A stretch of 64,000 bases of DNA from Oceanospirillaceae bacterium (GTDB lineage Bacteria > Pseudomonadota > Gammaproteobacteria > Pseudomonadales > Balneatricaceae). The translations under genes and the position numbers were made by a program. A model generated the notes under the pieces. That model was not told the DNA's origin. It saw nothing but the letters and a program-made list of their open reading frames with translations, and ran no database searches. The stretch covers positions 1 through 64,000 of the forward strand of contig JABSRB010000024.1 of assembly GCA_013215375.1 (NCBI GenBank), read 5' to 3'. Shown here piece by piece: positions 1-10,296 of the stretch. Within the stretch, counting starts at the first letter, position 1. Each line of letters opens with the position of its first letter.

Positions 1-170
1 ACACGACCTTGCTCATCTCTAGTAAACTGCTCAAACTGCGCACTGTAGTTTGAAAAATCGCTCATCAATTGCTCTAGCTGCTGCACTGGGGTAGCTGCTG
101 ACAATACTGGTGTTGCTATTAACAATGAACTCGCCATTACCAATGCTTTTAACTTCACTAAAAAATTCAT
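1..170 (-). CDS. lolA: Outer-membrane lipoprotein carrier protein LolA (N-terminal part, runs off the window)
   Basis: Only the first 56 or so codons lie in the window. The protein starts at an ATG at 168-170 and has a basic start, a hydrophobic stretch and an Ala-rich cleavage region ending in LSAA. This is a Sec signal peptide for a periplasmic protein. The mature start has the LolA-like pattern of a short helix followed by YSAQFEQFTRDE. LolA carries lipoproteins from the LolCDE complex across the periplasm to LolB. It lies 12 bp downstream of ftsK on the same strand, the usual ftsK-lolA order in gammaproteobacteria. That context carries much of the call, because the preserved part is short. 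Confidence 0.8.
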   Translation of the reverse strand, partial: MNFLVKLKALVMASSLLIATPVLSAATPVQQLEQLMSDFSNYSAQFEQFTRDEQGR

Positions 171-182
171 CACTATCCTTAT

Positions 183-2954
183 TTAATCCCTTGGGGGTGG
201 TGGTGCTAATACTTCGCGTTGCCCATTATTACCTGCAGACGTTATGACCCCGGCCGCTTCCATTGATTCAATTATTCGCGCTGCCCTGTTGTAACCAATT
301 TTAAACTTGCGCTGCACACTGGATATTGATGCTTTGCGGGTGGTGGTAATAAAAGCCACTGACTCATCGTAGAGCGCATCTTGCTCATCATCTTCAAATA
401 AACTATTTGCATTCGCCCCCGTGCCTTCTTCCGCTACTTGCATATCAATAAACTGCGGCTTTCCCTGGAGCTTCCAAGCTTCAACGGTACGATGCACTTC
501 ATCATCACTGACAAACGCGCCATGTACTCGTGAGGGAACACTGGTCCCCGCGGGCAGATACAACATATCGCCATTACCCAATAAGTTCTCTGCACCACCT
601 TGATCCAAGATAGTGCGCGAATCTATTTTTGATGATACTTGAAAAGCTATTCGAGTGGGCACGTTCGCTTTGATCAAGCCGGTGATAACATCCACGGAAG
701 GCCTTTGGGTGGCGAGAATCAAATGGATACCTGCTGCTCGTGCTTTTTGGGCAATACGGGCTATCAGCTCTTCTACTTTTTTACCGACAATCATCATCAT
801 GTCAGCAAATTCATCAATAACCACTACGATATAAGGCAATACTTCCAGCGCAGGGGCTGGCGTTCCCGGTGTCTCGCCGTGCTCTTGCGGATCCCAAAGA
901 GGATCGTATAGTGGCACCCCCTCTTTAATCCCAGCCCTGACTTTATCGTTAAAGCCGTCTAAGTTACGCACACCCATTTTAGACATCAACTTGTAGCGTC
1001 GCTCCATTTCAGCAACACACCAGCGCAGCCCTCCAGCAGCCTCTCTCATATCGGTGATCACTGGCGTCAACAAATGTGGGATGCCCTCGTAAATAGACAG
1101 TTCGAGCATCTTAGGGTCAACCAACATTAAACGCACATCCTCTGGCCCCGCTTTAAACAGCAGACTCAGAATCATCGCATTAACCCCGACCGATTTACCG
1201 GAACCTGTGGTACCTGCCACTAGTAAGTGCGGCATTTTCCCCAAGTTCGCAACCACTGGATTTCCCGCTATATCGTTACCTAATGCCAGCGTCAGCTTTG
1301 AGGCGGCATCTTGGTAGACAGGTGCTGTTAATACTTCGGATAACCTAACCATTTTTCGATTAATATTGGGAATTTCAATTCCCATCACAGATTTTCCGGG
1401 AATAACCTCAACCACTCGCACACTCATCACCGCCAGGGAGCGCGCCAAGTCTTTCGCCAAGTTAACAATTTTACTGGATTTAACCCCAGCGGCAGGCTGG
1501 ATTTCAAACCGGGTAATGACCGGTCCAGGGTTTACTTCAACAACTTCAACCACCACGCCAAAATCTTTTAACTTAACTTCCAGCAACCTAGACATATCTT
1601 CTAATTGCTCTGCTGTATAGCCAATTTCTATTTGTTCTTGCGCTGGATCTAATAAATCCACACTGGGAATCTGTGCCTTAGATGGCACGCTAACCACTTT
1701 GGCCTGTCCGGAAAAGTCAGGTTTTTCGTCCAAAGTAGATTGATGTGTTTCTGAAAGAGGCACTATTTTTAAAGCACGCTTGGTTGTATCCAACTGCTTT
1801 AGGGAGGGATTATCAACTTTGTTTTGCGACGTGTCTTGAGTAACCGCCTTTTCATCTACACTCTTTATAGATACAAGTGCAGGTTCGACACCCATAGCCG
1901 ATGAATCACTTTTTAGCTCAACAGCATCACTGCGAGTAGCTTTCAAGGAGCTAAGCAGCGGGAGAGGCTTTGCTAAATGAGCATCTATCTGCGCATCTGC
2001 GGCAGCTTCAATACTGCTTTCTTTATCGATAACACTGTTTTCTAGCTGAGTGTCTGTATTGGTTTTAATGAATCTTTTAACCAGCTTATCCGCAAACACA
2101 GTCTTAATACTGGAGGAATCGTTATTCACTGCACGCGCCGGCGCACTAATGCCCATCTGCACAGACTTTTCGACATCAATAGCGGGAGTTTGAATATTTG
2201 AAATACCGCTGGTTACGCTTTCTTTTTCAACACTCGATAAGGCGCTTGATTTAGCAGCAATTCCCGCTGTAGCTTGCGATGCGCTGGGCTCATCTATTAT
2301 TGGCTTTTTAGAGAGTTTCTCATGCACACCTTCATAGACGTACAGTATTGCACTGCCTAATCCGATGATTAAATCACGCCACGACAGCTCCATAAATAAA
2401 GTAGCACCGATCAACATGCTAAACCATAACACTACCGAGCTACCCTGAATGCTGAACCAAGATACCAGCCAGTCAGAAAACGCCTGGCCGATGATACCGC
2501 CTGCAGAAAAGGGGTAATTTAGCGGTGTATTACTTAAGTGTAACGAAAAAAGCGCACAGCAACTAAAGACTACAACGATGGCGCCGATTACCCGCAACAT
2601 GACAAATGGCAAGCTATCTAACAAAGTTACTTTCTTACGTTTATAGAGACGTACACAAGGATATAACAACATGAGAGGGACCACCCATGCGAGTAGACCA
2701 ATGAATGAAAATGCTATATCAGCCCACAAAGCACCGATACTACCGGCCCAATTAGTAACATTAGGCTGATAGCCAACATGTGACCATCCTGGATCTTTAG
2801 TGTCATAGCCAAGAATAGACATTAAGCTAAACAGACAAATCCCTACCAATAGGAACAATACACAATCTTTAATAATACGTGCGACCAAGTCCGTAAACTC
2901 CATCGGACCATGCAGAGAATCTTGCTGCAATTCGCTATCCTTTTGCTCTTTCAT
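183..2954 (-). CDS. ftsK: DNA translocase FtsK
   Basis: This is the septal DNA pump that clears the chromosome termini and activates XerCD at division. The N-terminal 200 residues hold about four membrane segments. A long low-complexity linker (about 220-440, rich in Ser, Ala, Lys and Asp) follows. The motor domain has a Walker A motif GTTGSGKS near residue 583 and a Walker B motif VVVIDEFAD near 712. The C-terminal winged-helix gamma domain (about 863-915, with [20 protein letters not shown]) reads KOPS sequences. The length, about 923 residues, is normal for FtsK with a medium linker. I chose the ATG at 2952-2954; a GTG two codons upstream is also possible. Weak ribosome-binding signal. lolA follows 12 bp downstream. 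Confidence 0.97.
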   Translation of the reverse strand: MKEQKDSELQQDSLHGPMEFTDLVARIIKDCVLFLLVGICLFSLMSILGYDTKDPGWSHVGYQPNVTNWAGSIGALWADIAFSFIGLLAWVVPLMLLYPCVRLYKRKKVTLLDSLPFVMLRVIGAIVVVFSCCALFSLHLSNTPLNYPFSAGGIIGQAFSDWLVSWFSIQGSSVVLWFSMLIGATLFMELSWRDLIIGLGSAILYVYEGVHEKLSKKPIIDEPSASQATAGIAAKSSALSSVEKESVTSGISNIQTPAIDVEKSVQMGISAPARAVNNDSSSIKTVFADKLVKRFIKTNTDTQLENSVIDKESSIEAAADAQIDAHLAKPLPLLSSLKATRSDAVELKSDSSAMGVEPALVSIKSVDEKAVTQDTSQNKVDNPSLKQLDTTKRALKIVPLSETHQSTLDEKPDFSGQAKVVSVPSKAQIPSVDLLDPAQEQIEIGYTAEQLEDMSRLLEVKLKDFGVVVEVVEVNPGPVITRFEIQPAAGVKSSKIVNLAKDLARSLAVMSVRVVEVIPGKSVMGIEIPNINRKMVRLSEVLTAPVYQDAASKLTLALGNDIAGNPVVANLGKMPHLLVAGTTGSGKSVGVNAMILSLLFKAGPEDVRLMLVDPKMLELSIYEGIPHLLTPVITDMREAAGGLRWCVAEMERRYKLMSKMGVRNLDGFNDKVRAGIKEGVPLYDPLWDPQEHGETPGTPAPALEVLPYIVVVIDEFADMMMIVGKKVEELIARIAQKARAAGIHLILATQRPSVDVITGLIKANVPTRIAFQVSSKIDSRTILDQGGAENLLGNGDMLYLPAGTSVPSRVHGAFVSDDEVHRTVEAWKLQGKPQFIDMQVAEEGTGANANSLFEDDEQDALYDESVAFITTTRKASISSVQRKFKIGYNRAARIIESMEAAGVITSAGNNGQREVLAPPPPRD

Positions 2955-3177
2955 AACCACTTAATATAAATAAAATAAAGACGTAAAAATAACACAAATC
3001 GCGAGTATATACTGCGGCTATTGTACCAATATGTTTTGATTTCTTTAGTCTTGAAGAAAAGAAGTGGAGTATATGAACTAAATATACAAAATTCACTAGA
3101 GGTTATTACCTGCCGCTAGCAACAGGTAATCATCTATCACTTTATCAATACTTGATTTTCTTTCAGGAAAAATTAAT

Positions 3178-3197
3178 AGGGAGCTTTACAGCCCCCT
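3178..3197 (-). terminator. Probable terminator after clpA
   Basis: On the minus strand, 14 bp past the clpA stop, AGGGGGCT pairs with AGCTCCCT around a four-base loop and is followed by ATTAATTTTT. A second hairpin lies further downstream at 3105-3130 (ATTACCTG with CAGGTAAT). Together they separate clpA from ftsK. The rest of the gap (2955-3177) is AT-rich and shows no gene. Confidence 0.6.
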
Positions 3198-3210
3198 AAT
3201 CGACCTGCCA

Positions 3211-5460
3211 TTAAGCATCAATCAAGGTGTTAACGGTAATATTCCCATCGTCGTCTAAGGATACTTCAACTTCCCCACCGTTCTCGGCTAAGTCGCCAAA
3301 TAAAATCATTTCCGCGAGTGGCTTTTTCAAAGCATCTTGGATCAGCCTTTTCATCGGCCTAGCTCCCATGTGCTCATCGTAGCCTTTTTCTGCAAACCAA
3401 GCTCTAGCGCTATCGTCTACATTCAAGACCACCTTTTTATCATCTAACTGTGCCTGCAGCTCCGTTAAGAATTTATCAACCACGCCTGCGATGACATCTG
3501 TACTCAATGAGTTGAATTGTATAGTCGCATCTAAACGATTTCTAAATTCTGGGGTGAATAATTTCTTAATCGCCTCCAATCCATCACTACTATGATCCTG
3601 ATGGGTAAAGCCCATCGAGCGACGGCTGATATCTTCAGCGCCTGCATTCGTTGTCATCACTAAAATTACATTTCTAAAATCAGCTTTGCGTCCGTTATTG
3701 TCTGTCAAAGTACCGTTATCCATGACCTGCAACAATATATTAAATACTTCGGGATGCGCCTTTTCTATCTCATCAAGTAATAATACAGAATGCGGATGTT
3801 TATTAACCGCCTCAGTCAACAAACCTCCCTGATCAAAACCTACATATCCAGGAGGAGCGCCTATTAGGCGTGAAACAGTATGTCTCTCCATATATTCGGA
3901 CATATCAAAGCGGATAAGCTCAATACCTAATATTCGCGCCAGCTGAGTAGTGACTTCTGTTTTACCAACGCCCGTAGGCCCTGCAAACAAGAAATTAGCC
4001 ACGGGCTTGTGTGGATCGTTAAGTCCAGCCCTGGACAATCGAATCGCTGCGCTTAAAGAGGCAATGGCTTTATCTTGACCTAACACTACCATCTTTAAAT
4101 TACTATCAAGCTTTTGCAGCTGCTCTTTATCGGAAATTGAAACGGTCTTCGCTGGGATTCTAGCAATTTTAGCCACAACAGCCTCTATCTCGACAACGCC
4201 TATTTCCTCTACGCGTTCACTTTCATCCACCAGACGCTGGTATGCTCCAGCTTCATCGATGACATCTATAGCCTTATCCGGCATATGTTTATCATTAATG
4301 TAACGACCCGCCATCTCAGCAGCGCTCTTTAATGCTGCATCTGAGTATTTAATGTCGTGATGCTCTTCAAAACGGTTGCGTAAACCTTTTAGTATCGCAT
4401 AGGTATCTTCCACACTAGGCTCTGCCACATCCACCTTTTGAAACCGTCTCGCCAGGGCTCTATCTTTTTCAAAGATACCCCGAAACTCTTGAAAAGTTGT
4501 GGAACCTAAGCAGCTTAAATCTCCGCTACTAAGCATCGGCTTAAGTAAATTTGAGGCGTCCATTGAACCACCTGATGCGGCACCCGCACCAATAATAGTA
4601 TGAATTTCATCAATAAATAAAATGGTTTTATCTTGTTGCTTAATTTCAGTCAGCAGTGCTTTAAGGCGCTTTTCAAAATCACCACGGTATTTAGTTCCGG
4701 CTAAAAGCGCGCCTAAATCAAGGGAATATAAAGTATGATTTTTAATAATATCCGGCACTTTATCTTCAATAATTAGTTTGGCAAGCCCCTCGGCAATCGC
4801 CGTTTTACCAACACCTGCTTCTCCGACTAATAACGGATTATTTTTTCTTCTACGCGATAGAATTTGCACCACCCGCTCAACTTCACTCTCGCGACCTATG
4901 AGAGGATCAATGCGCCCTTCCTGTGCTTCAATATTTAAATTCACCGCATATTTAGACAGCGCGGAAGGCTCAGCATTGCCGGCTTGTTCTGCTTGGGTCT
5001 CAATGGGTTGCTCATCGCCTCTGTCTGTATCTGAGAAGCCATGGGAGATAAAATTAACAATATCAATTCGCTCTATCCCAAACTGGTGCATTAAATAAAC
5101 AGCTTGGCTCTCTTGCTCAGAGAATATAGCAACGACAACATTTGCCCCTGTGACTTGTGATTTACCTGAAGACTGCACGTGAAAAACAGCTCTTTGCAAC
5201 ACTCGCTGAAAACCTAGTGTTGGTACGGTCTCTACGCCTGTCACTTTATCGGAGAGCAGTGGTGTTGTCTCACTAATAAAGTCTTCAAGGCTAGTGCGTA
5301 TTTTATTCATGTCGGCACCGCAAGCTGCCAATACTTTATTAGCATCAGCGTTATCAAGTAAACTTAACAACAAATGCTCCACTGTCATAAATTCGTGGCG
5401 TAAGTCTCTAGCATCTCGAAATGCCTTACTTAGGGTTTCTTCTAATTCATGATTTAGCAT
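3211..5460 (-). CDS. clpA: ATP-dependent Clp protease ATP-binding subunit ClpA
   Basis: ClpA is the AAA+ unfoldase that feeds substrates, including N-degron proteins handed over by ClpS, into the ClpP peptidase. Residues 1-143 form the double Clp_N repeat. AAA module 1 has Walker A GEAGVGKT (213-220) and Walker B ILFIDE (280-285). AAA module 2 has Walker A GPTGVGKT (494-501) and Walker B VLLLDE (559-564). The module-2 pore and sensor region and the C-terminal ClpB_D2-small domain are complete. There is no ClpB-type middle coiled coil, and the 749-residue length fits ClpA (E. coli 758). It lies 12 bp downstream of clpS, so the two are very probably co-transcribed. Confidence 0.97.
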   Translation of the reverse strand: MLNHELEETLSKAFRDARDLRHEFMTVEHLLLSLLDNADANKVLAACGADMNKIRTSLEDFISETTPLLSDKVTGVETVPTLGFQRVLQRAVFHVQSSGKSQVTGANVVVAIFSEQESQAVYLMHQFGIERIDIVNFISHGFSDTDRGDEQPIETQAEQAGNAEPSALSKYAVNLNIEAQEGRIDPLIGRESEVERVVQILSRRRKNNPLLVGEAGVGKTAIAEGLAKLIIEDKVPDIIKNHTLYSLDLGALLAGTKYRGDFEKRLKALLTEIKQQDKTILFIDEIHTIIGAGAASGGSMDASNLLKPMLSSGDLSCLGSTTFQEFRGIFEKDRALARRFQKVDVAEPSVEDTYAILKGLRNRFEEHHDIKYSDAALKSAAEMAGRYINDKHMPDKAIDVIDEAGAYQRLVDESERVEEIGVVEIEAVVAKIARIPAKTVSISDKEQLQKLDSNLKMVVLGQDKAIASLSAAIRLSRAGLNDPHKPVANFLFAGPTGVGKTEVTTQLARILGIELIRFDMSEYMERHTVSRLIGAPPGYVGFDQGGLLTEAVNKHPHSVLLLDEIEKAHPEVFNILLQVMDNGTLTDNNGRKADFRNVILVMTTNAGAEDISRRSMGFTHQDHSSDGLEAIKKLFTPEFRNRLDATIQFNSLSTDVIAGVVDKFLTELQAQLDDKKVVLNVDDSARAWFAEKGYDEHMGARPMKRLIQDALKKPLAEMILFGDLAENGGEVEVSLDDDGNITVNTLIDA

Positions 5461-5472
5461 AATAAACTCACC

Positions 5473-5823
5473 TCAAACAACTTCGACTTCACAGAGTAAC
5501 GGGTGTTTGTTATCTCTGGCAAACTGGTTTACCTGAGCAGCCTTAGTATCGGCTACATCTTTAGTGAAAGTACCACATACACCTTTACCTTGAGTATGAA
5601 CCGCCAACATCACTTGAGTTGACTTCTCTTGGTTCATAGAGAAAAACATCATCAACACATCGATAACAAACTCCATCGGTGTGTAATCATCATTTAATAA
5701 AACAACTCGATATAATGCTGGTTTTTTAAGTTTTGGCTTTTCTTCTTGAACAACTACCTCATGGTCGTGGTTGTGTTCTGGGTCAGAATCCTGACTGTTA
5801 ATGATGCTTCTAAATTTTGTCAT
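5473..5823 (-). CDS. clpS: ATP-dependent Clp protease adaptor ClpS
   Basis: ClpS binds proteins with Leu, Phe, Trp or Tyr at the N-terminus and delivers them to ClpAP. The first 30 residues are charged and flexible (His/Glu/Lys), as expected for the extension that engages ClpA. The folded core begins at [20 protein letters not shown], the classic signature of the N-degron pocket, and runs to the end of the 116-residue protein (CEVEVV). It is directly upstream of clpA and divergent from the cold-shock gene. The clpS/cspD divergent arrangement is common in gammaproteobacteria. Confidence 0.96.
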   Translation of the reverse strand: MTKFRSIINSQDSDPEHNHDHEVVVQEEKPKLKKPALYRVVLLNDDYTPMEFVIDVLMMFFSMNQEKSTQVMLAVHTQGKGVCGTFTKDVADTKAAQVNQFARDNKHPLLCEVEVV

Positions 5824-6057
5824 GCTTGTCTCAATCGATAAACTTCATTTAGCTCTAAGCATACCTTAGTGTGCTTTAATTGTATTTGGAAATAAATTGC
5901 TAAAAAATCTAGTTTTTTGTGAAAAATAAGAAAATGTCACCTTGTTTCATGACTGTATTTTTTAGAATATTAATTTTACCTTAAGTTTAGATATGTATAT
6001 GCTATTAATAGTAATATTGATTTAAACTAACTCACAACGGATAATGTGGAGAAAGTT

Positions 6058-6264
6058 ATGCAGTCAGGGAAAGTAAAATGGTTCAACAACGCAAAAGGTT
6101 ACGGTTTTATCTTAGCGGATAGTAATCAAGACGAGGATCTTTTTGCTCACTACTCAGCTATTAATAGTGAAGGCTATAAAAGTTTAAAAGCTGGTCAACC
6201 GGTAAATTTTGATACCGAGCCCGGCCCCAAAGGCACCCACGCCATTAACATTACACCTGCATAA
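6058..6264 (+). CDS. cspD: Cold-shock-domain protein, CspD type
   Basis: A 68-residue single cold-shock domain that binds single-stranded DNA or RNA. It has the RNP1 motif KGYGFI after the opening GKVKWFNNA, and an RNP2-like motif (DLFAHYSAI) with an extra Leu/Ala typical of the CspD branch. The ATG at 6058 is preceded by GTGGAG at 6046-6051, a good ribosome-binding site. A GTG four codons upstream would destroy that site, so I reject it. Divergence from clpS-clpA supports the CspD name, since in E. coli cspD sits next to clpS. In E. coli, CspD is a stationary-phase replication inhibitor. Whether that holds here is inference. Confidence 0.9.
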   Translation: MQSGKVKWFNNAKGYGFILADSNQDEDLFAHYSAINSEGYKSLKAGQPVNFDTEPGPKGTHAINITPA

Positions 6265-6272
6265 TAACTTCG

Positions 6273-6302
6273 ACAAGCTTGAGGGCAGCGCCCTCAACTT
6301 GT
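6273..6302 (+). terminator. Hairpin after cspD
   Basis: GAGGGC pairs with GCCCTC around a three-base loop. The stem extends outward (ACAAGcTT with AACTTGT, one bulge). It starts 8 bp after the cspD stop, between convergent genes. The following bases are only mildly T-rich, so termination strength is uncertain. Confidence 0.55.
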
Positions 6303-6418
6303 ATCTATCGCTCACACTTAGCAGTGTTATTGATTACCTGTTAAATAGTCATTAAACCACCCAGCATCTGTTATATAAAATTACGCTCAGACAGATGAAT
6401 AATGAATGTACACTTAGC

Positions 6419-7156
6419 TTACAAAGCCTTTTTAATAGCATCTATACGTTGCTTGTTACTTGGGTGAGAACTCAAAAAACTAGCAGAGCTGCCATGTTCT
6501 TTCTGAAATGCGTAGATAACTTCTAACATTGCAGAAGGTTGTTTTCCCTGCTTTTTAAGAAAACCTAGTGCATATTTATCTGCCTGCAATTCATCAGACT
6601 GAGAAAATTTAGCATTGACCGCCTTGTAAGCCAGAGCACCTAGTTGCGATGAACTAAGATCACCGACGGCACCTGTAGTAGCACCTGCTACTTGAAAAGC
6701 GGCACCTGTTAACATTTCTTTTTTCATTTGCTTATAAGAGTGCTTCAATTTCACATGCCCAATTTCGTGCCCAACTACCGCGAGCACTTGATCATCAGAC
6801 ATTGCATCCAATAAACCCGAATAGACTCTGACCGTGCCATCAGGCATCGCAAAGGCATTTAACTGCTTATTGAGATACACTTTATAATTTAATTTAATAC
6901 CATCCACTTGAGAGAGATTTTTGGTGATTTTAGCCAATCTCTTCGCATATTTACTCGTTGCAGGCGCTACATTACTTTTTTTGTCCATTTCGAACGCACT
7001 TAGTTGAGCTGTCTTTTTAACTTCACTCTCCTTCAACGTCGCAGCTTGTAATACCGATAGTCCTGCAGACAATACTTGAGCGTAGTTTTGTTCTTTTATA
7101 CAACCAGTTAAACCAAGACTTAGAGACACTACAGAGATGCAGGCAACTAACTTCAT
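6419..7156 (-). CDS. M48-family zinc metalloprotease lipoprotein
   Basis: A 245-residue probable outer-membrane or periplasmic lipoprotein peptidase. The signal peptide ends in the lipobox LTGC (Cys19). The zinc site HEIGH is at 130-134, and the third ligand is probably Glu189 in the helix SDELQADKYA. Both match M48 proteases of the LoiP/YcaL group, which handle misfolded outer-membrane proteins. That role is inferred from the family. The ATG at 7154-7156 has AAGGA seven bases upstream. A terminal-inverted-repeat element begins only 19 bp upstream of the start codon (7175), so the promoter must lie inside or beyond that element. Convergent with cspD. Confidence 0.88.
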   Translation of the reverse strand: MKLVACISVVSLSLGLTGCIKEQNYAQVLSAGLSVLQAATLKESEVKKTAQLSAFEMDKKSNVAPATSKYAKRLAKITKNLSQVDGIKLNYKVYLNKQLNAFAMPDGTVRVYSGLLDAMSDDQVLAVVGHEIGHVKLKHSYKQMKKEMLTGAAFQVAGATTGAVGDLSSSQLGALAYKAVNAKFSQSDELQADKYALGFLKKQGKQPSAMLEVIYAFQKEHGSSASFLSSHPSNKQRIDAIKKAL

Positions 7157-7174
7157 AATAAATTCCTTTTTATA

Positions 7175-7337
7175 GAGACATCAGCATAACTATTGCACTC
7201 GATATTACGGCGTTAGAAATCGGCTCAATCAGACAAAATCTAACTCAACTCACATGCTTATTTACACCAGTAAATTCCGCTATTTCGCCGATTTTTGCCT
7301 TGTCTTATTTTCGTTCGCTACGTTATACAGAGGTCTC
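7175..7337. mobile_element. MITE-like element, family 1, copy A
   Basis: A non-coding segment of about 163 bp. The right end GTTATACAGAGGTCTC matches, as an inverted repeat, a degenerate left end GAGACATCAGCATAAC. It is homologous, in opposite orientation, to copy B at 8030-8167. The stretch 7253-7330 matches the complement of about 8038-8113 at roughly four of five positions, with one indel. Both copies also keep an internal AAATCGGCT block. GAGACC-type ends resemble those of IS5-family insertion sequences, so it may be a non-autonomous derivative. That origin is inference. No transposase is present. It lies between the M48 lipoprotein start and a small unknown gene. Confidence 0.65.
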
Positions 7338-7343
7338 ATCAGA

Positions 7344-7682
7344 TTAGAACGGTAAATTACTTTCTTTATCAAATTCGGTGATATCAAAAAACACCTGCTG
7401 AGTACCTGTTGTTACGATACCTTGATCGTCCATTTTTCTTTTTTCAATAGTCAACACATCGATATTACGACCATTGTGTTGATGAGACTCTTGATCTATC
7501 ACCTCCCAACACATGTTTTTATGACTACCTAAACTCCACAGTACTGCACGTTGTACCGACATGTATGACTCAATGCCATTATTTTTAATCAATATAGCAG
7601 CATCATAGTTATGGCCATGCCCGCCAGCCAACTCAGACTGCACTCCAGCGATTCTTTTCACTAAACTTTTCAAATCTGTCAT
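7344..7682 (-). CDS. Hypothetical protein, 112 residues
   Basis: I do not recognise this family. The protein starts MTDLKSLVKRIAGVQSELAG, has no signal peptide or membrane segment, and looks like a small soluble alpha+beta protein with a strand-rich C-terminal half (VLTIEKRKM, QQVFFDITEFD). The ATG at 7680-7682 is preceded by GGAG with good spacing, so I prefer it to a TTG six codons upstream. The stop codon is 7 bp from the end of element copy A, and copy B lies about 350 bp upstream. The gene is therefore bracketed by the two inverted element copies. Confidence 0.6.
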   Translation of the reverse strand: MTDLKSLVKRIAGVQSELAGGHGHNYDAAILIKNNGIESYMSVQRAVLWSLGSHKNMCWEVIDQESHQHNGRNIDVLTIEKRKMDDQGIVTTGTQQVFFDITEFDKESNLPF

Positions 7683-8402
7683 ATATACTCCACTGATCAA
7701 TACCTAATATTATCAACAACTAATTTCCACTGCCAGTTGAATCCTTTGAATCACTACTAAATACGCAACACATTTTTTTACAGGCTTGCAAAAACATCAT
7801 TAGCTAAGATATTAGTTGAGTTATCGTAAAAAACATCAATCGGAATCTTAACTATCATGTTATTTAAGCGCTTAAAGCTAAAACACTGCCGATCAAGCCT
7901 AATCCAATATTTTGAGCTTCAAGATGAATCCGCTACAGAAATAGATTGATAAACAAATACAACAAGCGTTCAATAACGACTTAGCCATCCAATAGAGATA
8001 TAAGAGCTGAATTCTATTTTTTTGCTAAAGCGATCACTGCATAACGTAGCGGACGAAGATAAGGCCAGGAAAAAGTAGCGAAATAGTGGAGTTTACTGGT
8101 GTAAATGAGCATACTTAGCCGATTTTTAACACCGCTTTATCGAGCACAGTAGTTATGCAGAGGTCTCATAATTGGACGTGAGAATGCAACGAAAAGGATA
8201 TCTATTTGAGCCCACCCCCTAAAATAATTTGTACTAGCTATTTGTGCAGTAACAGGCAGCATTATTAAATTGAATTATAAATATAGCAGCACGATTAGCT
8301 TAGAATGCTGCTTAAAACTTTATCCTCTGCGGATAATTTTTGTTATGCTATTTTTTTCAATAATAAAATATTACCAATTGCTACAGGAACAAGGTCTACA
8401 CT
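7683..8402. other. Intergenic region without a convincing gene
   Basis: About 720 bp, AT-rich. It contains element copy B (8030-8167). A 30-codon frame at 7858-7950 begins with ATG but has no good ribosome-binding site. It is probably spurious or a degraded remnant. Promoters for the flanking divergent genes should lie here, but I cannot place them. Confidence 0.5.
8030..8167. mobile_element. MITE-like element, family 1, copy B
   Basis: About 138 bp, inverted relative to copy A. The right end GTTATGCAGAGGTCTC is well kept. The left end (8030-8047, GCGATCACTGCATAACG) is a degenerate inverted match of it. The internal match to copy A includes GTTTACTGGTGTAAAT (8091-8106), the complement of ATTTACACCAGTAAA in copy A. 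It has no coding capacity. It lies about 235 bp upstream of the next gene on the plus strand. Copy B is shorter than copy A because A carries about 25 extra bases near its left end. Confidence 0.65.
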
Positions 8403-8771
8403 ATGTTTATAAAAATCAAGAAAAAATCAGGTCTCTATATGGAACACAATGGCTTAGAGAAACGCCATTTAGTCCCTGTTACTTCAAACTTTTTAATCAA
8501 CCTTGAACAAGTTGCCGAAGTTTCGTTTTATACCATCAAAGAAAACAAAATCCGCTTTGATTTAGAAGATAGAGAATTTAGAGTACCTGTGCATACTCGT
8601 GTTATTCACTTACAAATGGCCTATCCATATGCGCAGGTTAGCGATGTACACAGTAATAATAAAACGTCTTTAGTACAAAGGTGTTATTACAAATTTTATT
8701 GCCTGCCTGAGGAAGATACTCAATACGAAGTTTTACGCAGTAAAATTGAAGAATTTGTACTTAATTTATAA
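8403..8771 (+). CDS. Hypothetical protein, 122 residues
   Basis: No family recognised. This is a soluble, basic-to-neutral protein with several predicted beta strands (FLINLEQVAEVSFYTI, NKIRFDLEDREFRVPV), a Tyr-rich middle and a C-terminal helix. It has no signal peptide, membrane segment or obvious catalytic motif. The ATG at 8403 has AAGGT seven bases upstream. A 78-residue frame overlapping its start in another phase (8270-8506) is a shadow. The strand pattern is reminiscent of small regulatory or PilZ-like beta folds, but I see no diagnostic residues, so no function is given. Confidence 0.55.
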   Translation: MFIKIKKKSGLYMEHNGLEKRHLVPVTSNFLINLEQVAEVSFYTIKENKIRFDLEDREFRVPVHTRVIHLQMAYPYAQVSDVHSNNKTSLVQRCYYKFYCLPEEDTQYEVLRSKIEEFVLNL

Positions 8772-8952
8772 GCATAATTTCAATCTTTAGCTACTCTAAT
8801 AGAAAGAGATCTAGCTTGGCAAGGATGCTACTAAGATGTGGTCCTTCACATGGCAAAAATATAGACGAGCCTGATTGGTACAATAAGTATTAATAATAGT
8901 CTCAAATTTTATATATTCTTATGACAGAATCATTTCAAATGGACTTTTACTT

Positions 8953-9783
8953 ATGGAAATTCAAGAACTGCTAAATCAAACCGATAAACTACCAAATATT
9001 CCTGAGGTAGTACGCGAGTTAATCAAAGCACTCAACAACCCCAATGCAAATTATAGTGATATATCGCAAAAAGTAGCACAAGACCAAACCATCTCATTAA
9101 AGGTATTGCGAATAGTCAATTCCGCCTACTTTGGCCTGAGCCGCAAAGTGGCTTCTATTGATGAGGCCGTGGTTATGCTGGGTATGAGTAAATTAAAAAC
9201 ACTAGTCATCGCCTCAGGCTTTGCCAATTGCGCTTCTAATGTTGAAGGTATTGATTTGCCTGCTTTTTGGTCGGACTCCTTTCAGGTCGCAGAACTTGCC
9301 AGATGGCTGGCGGAGATGACAGAAGATGAAGTAGAACCCGATCTCGCATTTACTGCAGGCATTATCCACAATATTGGCCAATTATTATTGCACATGGCAC
9401 AACCTAATAGAGCTATGGCAATCAAAACTATTGTAGACACTACAGATGTCTGCCGTTCAGATGCCGAAATGGAACGTTTGGGCTTTACCACTGCTGATGC
9501 TGGTGAGGCACTGGTCAGTTCTTGGAAATTTCCTGAGCAACTAGCCCTGGCAATCAAATATCAACATAACCCAACCGATTTAACAGAAGATCCAAAATTG
9601 AGTGCCATTCTATTTTTAGCCTCTACTATCAATAGAGAAGCTAAATCCGGTGATGATTTTGAAGATATCCTCGAGCGATACCCCGCCGAAATAGCCACGC
9701 TGGCCGGTATCAAAACCAGTTTAGCTGACTATTTACCCGAGGCCCTTGAACTTAAATCGGGTTTAGACAGCTTGGCCGCCTAA
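8953..9783 (+). CDS. HDOD-domain protein
   Basis: A 276-residue single-domain protein whose residues 8-210 form an HDOD domain. Typical features are LPNIPEVVRELIKAL at the start, the helix SLKVLRIVNSAYFGLSRKV, and GIIHNIGQLLL where true HD hydrolases have metal ligands. HDOD proteins are non-catalytic relatives of HD phosphohydrolases and act as scaffolds in chemotaxis, motility and biofilm signalling. There is no attached GGDEF, EAL or receiver domain. It stands alone with a terminator behind it, and the next gene encodes a chemoreceptor. A functional link is possible but unproven. Confidence 0.88.
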   Translation: MEIQELLNQTDKLPNIPEVVRELIKALNNPNANYSDISQKVAQDQTISLKVLRIVNSAYFGLSRKVASIDEAVVMLGMSKLKTLVIASGFANCASNVEGIDLPAFWSDSFQVAELARWLAEMTEDEVEPDLAFTAGIIHNIGQLLLHMAQPNRAMAIKTIVDTTDVCRSDAEMERLGFTTADAGEALVSSWKFPEQLALAIKYQHNPTDLTEDPKLSAILFLASTINREAKSGDDFEDILERYPAEIATLAGIKTSLADYLPEALELKSGLDSLAA

Positions 9784-9799
9784 AAAAAATGACCATTTT

Positions 9800-9839
9800 A
9801 AGTATACCGAGATCACTTCCTCTATGACTCGGTATGCTT
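9800..9839 (+). terminator. Rho-independent terminator after the HDOD gene
   Basis: AAGTATACCGAG pairs with CTCGGTATGCTT (one G-U pair) around a 16-base loop and is followed by TTTATTT. It starts 17 bp after the stop codon. Confidence 0.7.
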
Positions 9840-9843
9840 TTAT

Positions 9844-10296
9844 TTGACCTATAGCTAACACTTTATTGAGCTATAAAATCACAAGCAAGACAAACACTAT
9901 GTACTTCTTTGTTGCAACTCTGCCAGAATTTTTCACCCTCTGTATATTAAATAATGTTTTGAACCTAGCGCAATTATAAATAGACAACAATATTGCCCGA
10001 AATGGCTTTATAGCTTAAACTGTCGCAAAAATCTGCTCATTTTATTAAAAATTTACCCGCTGTAAAATAAAAGTTTTTCTACTACTTTAGTGTTTATCAA
10101 ACACCTAATATGTTGAGTAGTTACTATTTATTCTTTTTTAATCTGACCAAGCCCTTATAAATAACAAATCCGGCATTAAGCTCTGGTAATCACAGGGGCT
10201 GGACTGTCATTTCTAACAGCACATGGTTAAACAAACAATTAAACGCAATAAAAAAAACAAAACAAAAATATTATTAAAAAACCGAAAGGCTTCAAT
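9844..10296. other. Long leader/intergenic region before the chemoreceptor
   Basis: About 450 bp of AT-rich DNA. I looked for a riboswitch and saw none of the c-di-GMP-I conserved blocks. The 69-residue minus-strand frame that crosses into the chemoreceptor start is a shadow. The receptor promoter presumably lies here. Confidence 0.4.

Noticed and set aside
7858-7950. A 30-codon frame starting with ATG
   Set aside because: No good ribosome-binding site, no recognisable family and no conserved neighbour. Probably chance.
8270-8506. A 78-residue frame overlapping the start of the 122-residue gene
   Set aside because: Different phase from the better supported gene, which has a ribosome-binding site and a soluble-protein composition.
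9844-10296. A possible riboswitch in the chemoreceptor leader
   Set aside because: None of the conserved blocks of c-di-GMP or other riboswitch classes that I know could be found.
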